In this document: positions 6,376 through 7,463 of the stretch, one piece after another | Position numbering within the stretch: position 1 is the stretch's first letter | How the letters are laid out: each line of letters opens with the position of its first letter | NCBI GenBank assembly: GCA_945869245.1 | Contig: CAMBOY010000159.1 | Location: 1-7,463, forward strand | Source: Hydrogenophaga intermedia | GTDB lineage: Bacteria; Pseudomonadota; Gammaproteobacteria; Burkholderiales; Burkholderiaceae_C | DNA: 7,463 nt | Direction of reading: 5' to 3' | Made by a program: the position numbers and the translations under genes | Notes under the pieces: model-generated | What the model was told of the DNA's origin: nothing | Database searches by the model: none | The model's input: the letters and a program-made list of their open reading frames with translations, nothing else

Positions 6376-6490
6376 TCCCCCCGCGCCGCTTCGCGTCACC
6401 CCCCTGAGGGGGGCGATGCCGACGGACCGGCGAAGCCGGCTCCGTGGCATCCTGGCCTGGCCGGCCTCGCTGGCGCTTCGGCGCGGCCGC
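6376..6490. repeat. hairpin-rich intergenic element, possible dispersed repeat and bidirectional terminator
   Basis: This fills most of the 159-base spacer between the convergent arginase and monooxygenase-fold genes. It holds three stems: CCCCCC-TGA-GGGGGG at 6399-6413, a long imperfect hairpin at 6415-6451, and a bulged stem at 6463-6488 capped by C(TTCG)G. A second C6 tract at 6377-6382 could compete for the same G6 tract. The remainder of the spacer (6491-6532) shows nothing further. No T-run follows any stem, so these are not textbook intrinsic terminators. The overall sequence resembles intergenic elements I recall from Comamonadaceae genomes; this has not been checked by a search. Confidence 0.6.
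6415..6451. terminator. long stem-loop between convergent genes
   Basis: GATGCC (6415-6420) pairs with GGCATC (6446-6451), ACGGA (6422-6426) with TCCGT (6441-6445), and CCGGC (6427-6431) with GCCGG (6435-6439). The loop is GAA, and the single unpaired bases are G6421 and C6440. That makes 16 base pairs, the strongest structure in the window, lying 41 bases after the arginase stop. It could stop or protect transcripts from both sides. The lack of a T-tract leaves the terminator call tentative. Confidence 0.45.
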
Positions 6491-6532
6491 CACATCTGCT
6501 GCACTGCGGATAGGGACCGTCGTCTTCTTGCT

Positions 6533-6832
6533 TTAGCTTTTGCTCACCAGCTCCAGGTGTTCCACCACGGGCGGCTGGGCAAAGAAGGGGCCAACGATGG
6601 CGCGCCAGGCGGGGAAAGCGTCGGACTGGCGAAAGCCCACGGTGTGGTCTTCCAGCGTGGCCCAGTAAATCATCAGGATGTAGCGGCCCGGGGTTTCCTG
6701 GCTGCGGTTGACCTTGTAGCCCTGAAAGCCTTTGGCTTGGGCGATGACGGTGGTCACGCCCCGCGTAATGGCCTCTTCAAAGGCGCTGGCTTGCGCGGGG
6801 TCGATGCGGATGTCGGCGTGTTCCAGAATCAT
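6533..6832 (-). CDS. antibiotic biosynthesis monooxygenase (ABM) domain protein
   Basis: Small 99-residue protein of the ABM superfamily, a dimeric alpha/beta ferredoxin-like barrel; members include small monooxygenases, heme-degrading enzymes and proteins of unknown role. Recognisable parts are the opening strand MILEHADIRI (1-10), the helix around AFEEAITRGVTTVIAQA (17-33), GFQGYKV (35-41), the strand RYILMIYWATLEDHTVGFR (50-68) and the end GPFFAQPPVVEHLELV (81-96). The whole length is one domain. The frame is open to an ATG at 6865, but that start lies inside the upstream oxidoreductase gene and adds 11 residues with no family match. ATG 6832 is preceded by AGAAAG at eight bases and fits the domain edge. 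It follows the GMC oxidoreductase by 13 bases on the same strand, so the two are probably co-transcribed. The substrate is unknown, and the 'antibiotic' name should not be taken as its role. Confidence 0.85.
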   Translation of the reverse strand: MILEHADIRIDPAQASAFEEAITRGVTTVIAQAKGFQGYKVNRSQETPGRYILMIYWATLEDHTVGFRQSDAFPAWRAIVGPFFAQPPVVEHLELVSKS

Positions 6833-6845
6833 GGTGCGGGCTTTC

Positions 6846-7463
6846 TCAAGACGATCGGTCGGCACGCATCATAGCGGCGGCTTGCTCCGCGATCATGATG
6901 GTGGGCGCGTTGGTGTTGCCGCCCACCAGGGTCGGCATGATGGACGCGTCCACCACCCGCAGGCCGGCCACGCCGTGCACCCGCAAGCGCGCGTCCACCA
7001 CCGCGCCGCGCTCGGCATCGGGCCCCATGGCGCAGCTGCCCACCGGGTGGTAGATGGTGTCGGCACGCTGGCGAATGAAGGCCTCGATCTGCTCGGGTGT
7101 TTGCGCGGCGGCGCTGTCAGGGGCTTCTTGTCCGCCCAAGGCGGCGAGCGCCGGCTGCTGCAGGATCTGCCGCATGCGCGCAAACCCCGCCACCATGCGT
7201 TGCACATCGTCGGGGTGCTGCAAAAACGCCGGGTCGATCAGCGGCGCGGTCAGCGGGTCGGCGCTGGCCAGGCGCACCGTGCCCCGGCTCTGCGGCCGCA
7301 GCACACAGGCGTGGCAGGAATAGCCCTGCCCCCACAAGGTGCGCCGTCCATGGTCGGCCAACTTGCCAATCACAAAATGCAGTTGGATGTCGGGCGCCAC
7401 CTCGCCCTCTCGGGTGTGGAAAAACGCGCCGGCCTCGGCGTAGTTGGAGGTGAGCACACCACT
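6846..7463 (-). CDS. GMC-family flavin oxidoreductase (choline dehydrogenase-like), 5' partial
   Basis: C-terminal 205 residues of an FAD-dependent glucose-methanol-choline oxidoreductase, which oxidises an alcohol group of an unknown substrate. The frame is open to the right edge of the window, so the N-terminal FAD-binding domain (about 330 residues in typical members) lies outside. Visible family features, numbered from the first visible codon, are LTSNYAEAGAFF (4-15), LRPQSRGTVRL (55-65), the catalytic histidine H139 in YHPVGSCAMG (138-147), and DASIMPTLVGGNTNAPTIMI (172-191). In the last block N183 aligns with the second catalytic His/Asn. This tail is of the BetA/alcohol dehydrogenase AlkJ-like group. 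The family has many substrates, so choline should not be assumed. The ABM-fold gene follows directly. No frameshift or damage is visible in the part present. Confidence 0.92.
   Translation of the reverse strand, partial: SGVLTSNYAEAGAFFHTREGEVAPDIQLHFVIGKLADHGRRTLWGQGYSCHACVLRPQSRGTVRLASADPLTAPLIDPAFLQHPDDVQRMVAGFARMRQILQQPALAALGGQEAPDSAAAQTPEQIEAFIRQRADTIYHPVGSCAMGPDAERGAVVDARLRVHGVAGLRVVDASIMPTLVGGNTNAPTIMIAEQAAAMMRADRSS

Noticed and set aside
6459..6490. GGCCGGCC (6459-6466) and GCGGCCGC (6483-6490) palindromes as possible protein-binding sites
   Set aside because: Both are simple GC palindromes expected in this base composition and are accounted for by the hairpin-rich spacer.
5687..6493. 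Minus-strand open frame of 268 codons opposite arginase
   Set aside because: Antisense shadow of a complete arginase; His/Gly/Gln-rich with no recognisable domain.

Overview
The window is GC-rich, densely coding DNA whose codon use, gene types and intergenic repeat style point to a betaproteobacterium of the order Burkholderiales, most likely the family Comamonadaceae. That placement is an inference from composition and protein flavour; no marker gene is present to prove it. Seven protein-coding genes are supported, two of them cut by the window edges. There is no RNA gene, CRISPR array or transposon, and no gene-free stretch longer than about 160 bases.

Left part, plus strand (1-3336): a tightly coupled cluster encodes a periplasmic sugar-binding protein of the ABC-transporter type (5' end missing), an OmpR-family response regulator and a membrane sensor histidine kinase. 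The first two genes overlap by 4 bases and the next two by 16, so they are almost certainly made from one mRNA. The layout resembles the glucose-responsive GltR/GtrS regulators that sit beside glucose-uptake genes in Pseudomonas. It suggests that the binding protein either feeds the sensor or belongs to the regulated uptake system.

Middle (3374-5408): a plus-strand lipid kinase of the diacylglycerol kinase/YegS type follows 37 bases after the sensor kinase. It converges on, and overlaps by 41 bases, a minus-strand gene for a conserved protein of unknown function (recognised as DUF6352-like). A degenerate 12-base tandem repeat lies in this tail-to-tail overlap.

Right part (5409-7463): a 53-base divergent spacer carrying a perfect 15-base palindrome separates the DUF6352-like gene from a complete arginase gene with an intact manganese site. 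Arginase converges on a minus-strand pair: a GMC-family flavin oxidoreductase (5' end missing) followed 13 bases later by a small antibiotic-biosynthesis-monooxygenase-fold protein. The 159-base convergent spacer between arginase and this pair holds a set of strong hairpins resembling a dispersed intergenic repeat.

Most genes are ordinary for this kind of organism. The points most worth a second look are the binding-protein/two-component coupling, the palindrome and apparently leaderless start of arginase, the DUF6352-like gene, and the structured spacer. I did not find convincing evidence of a wholly new biological system.
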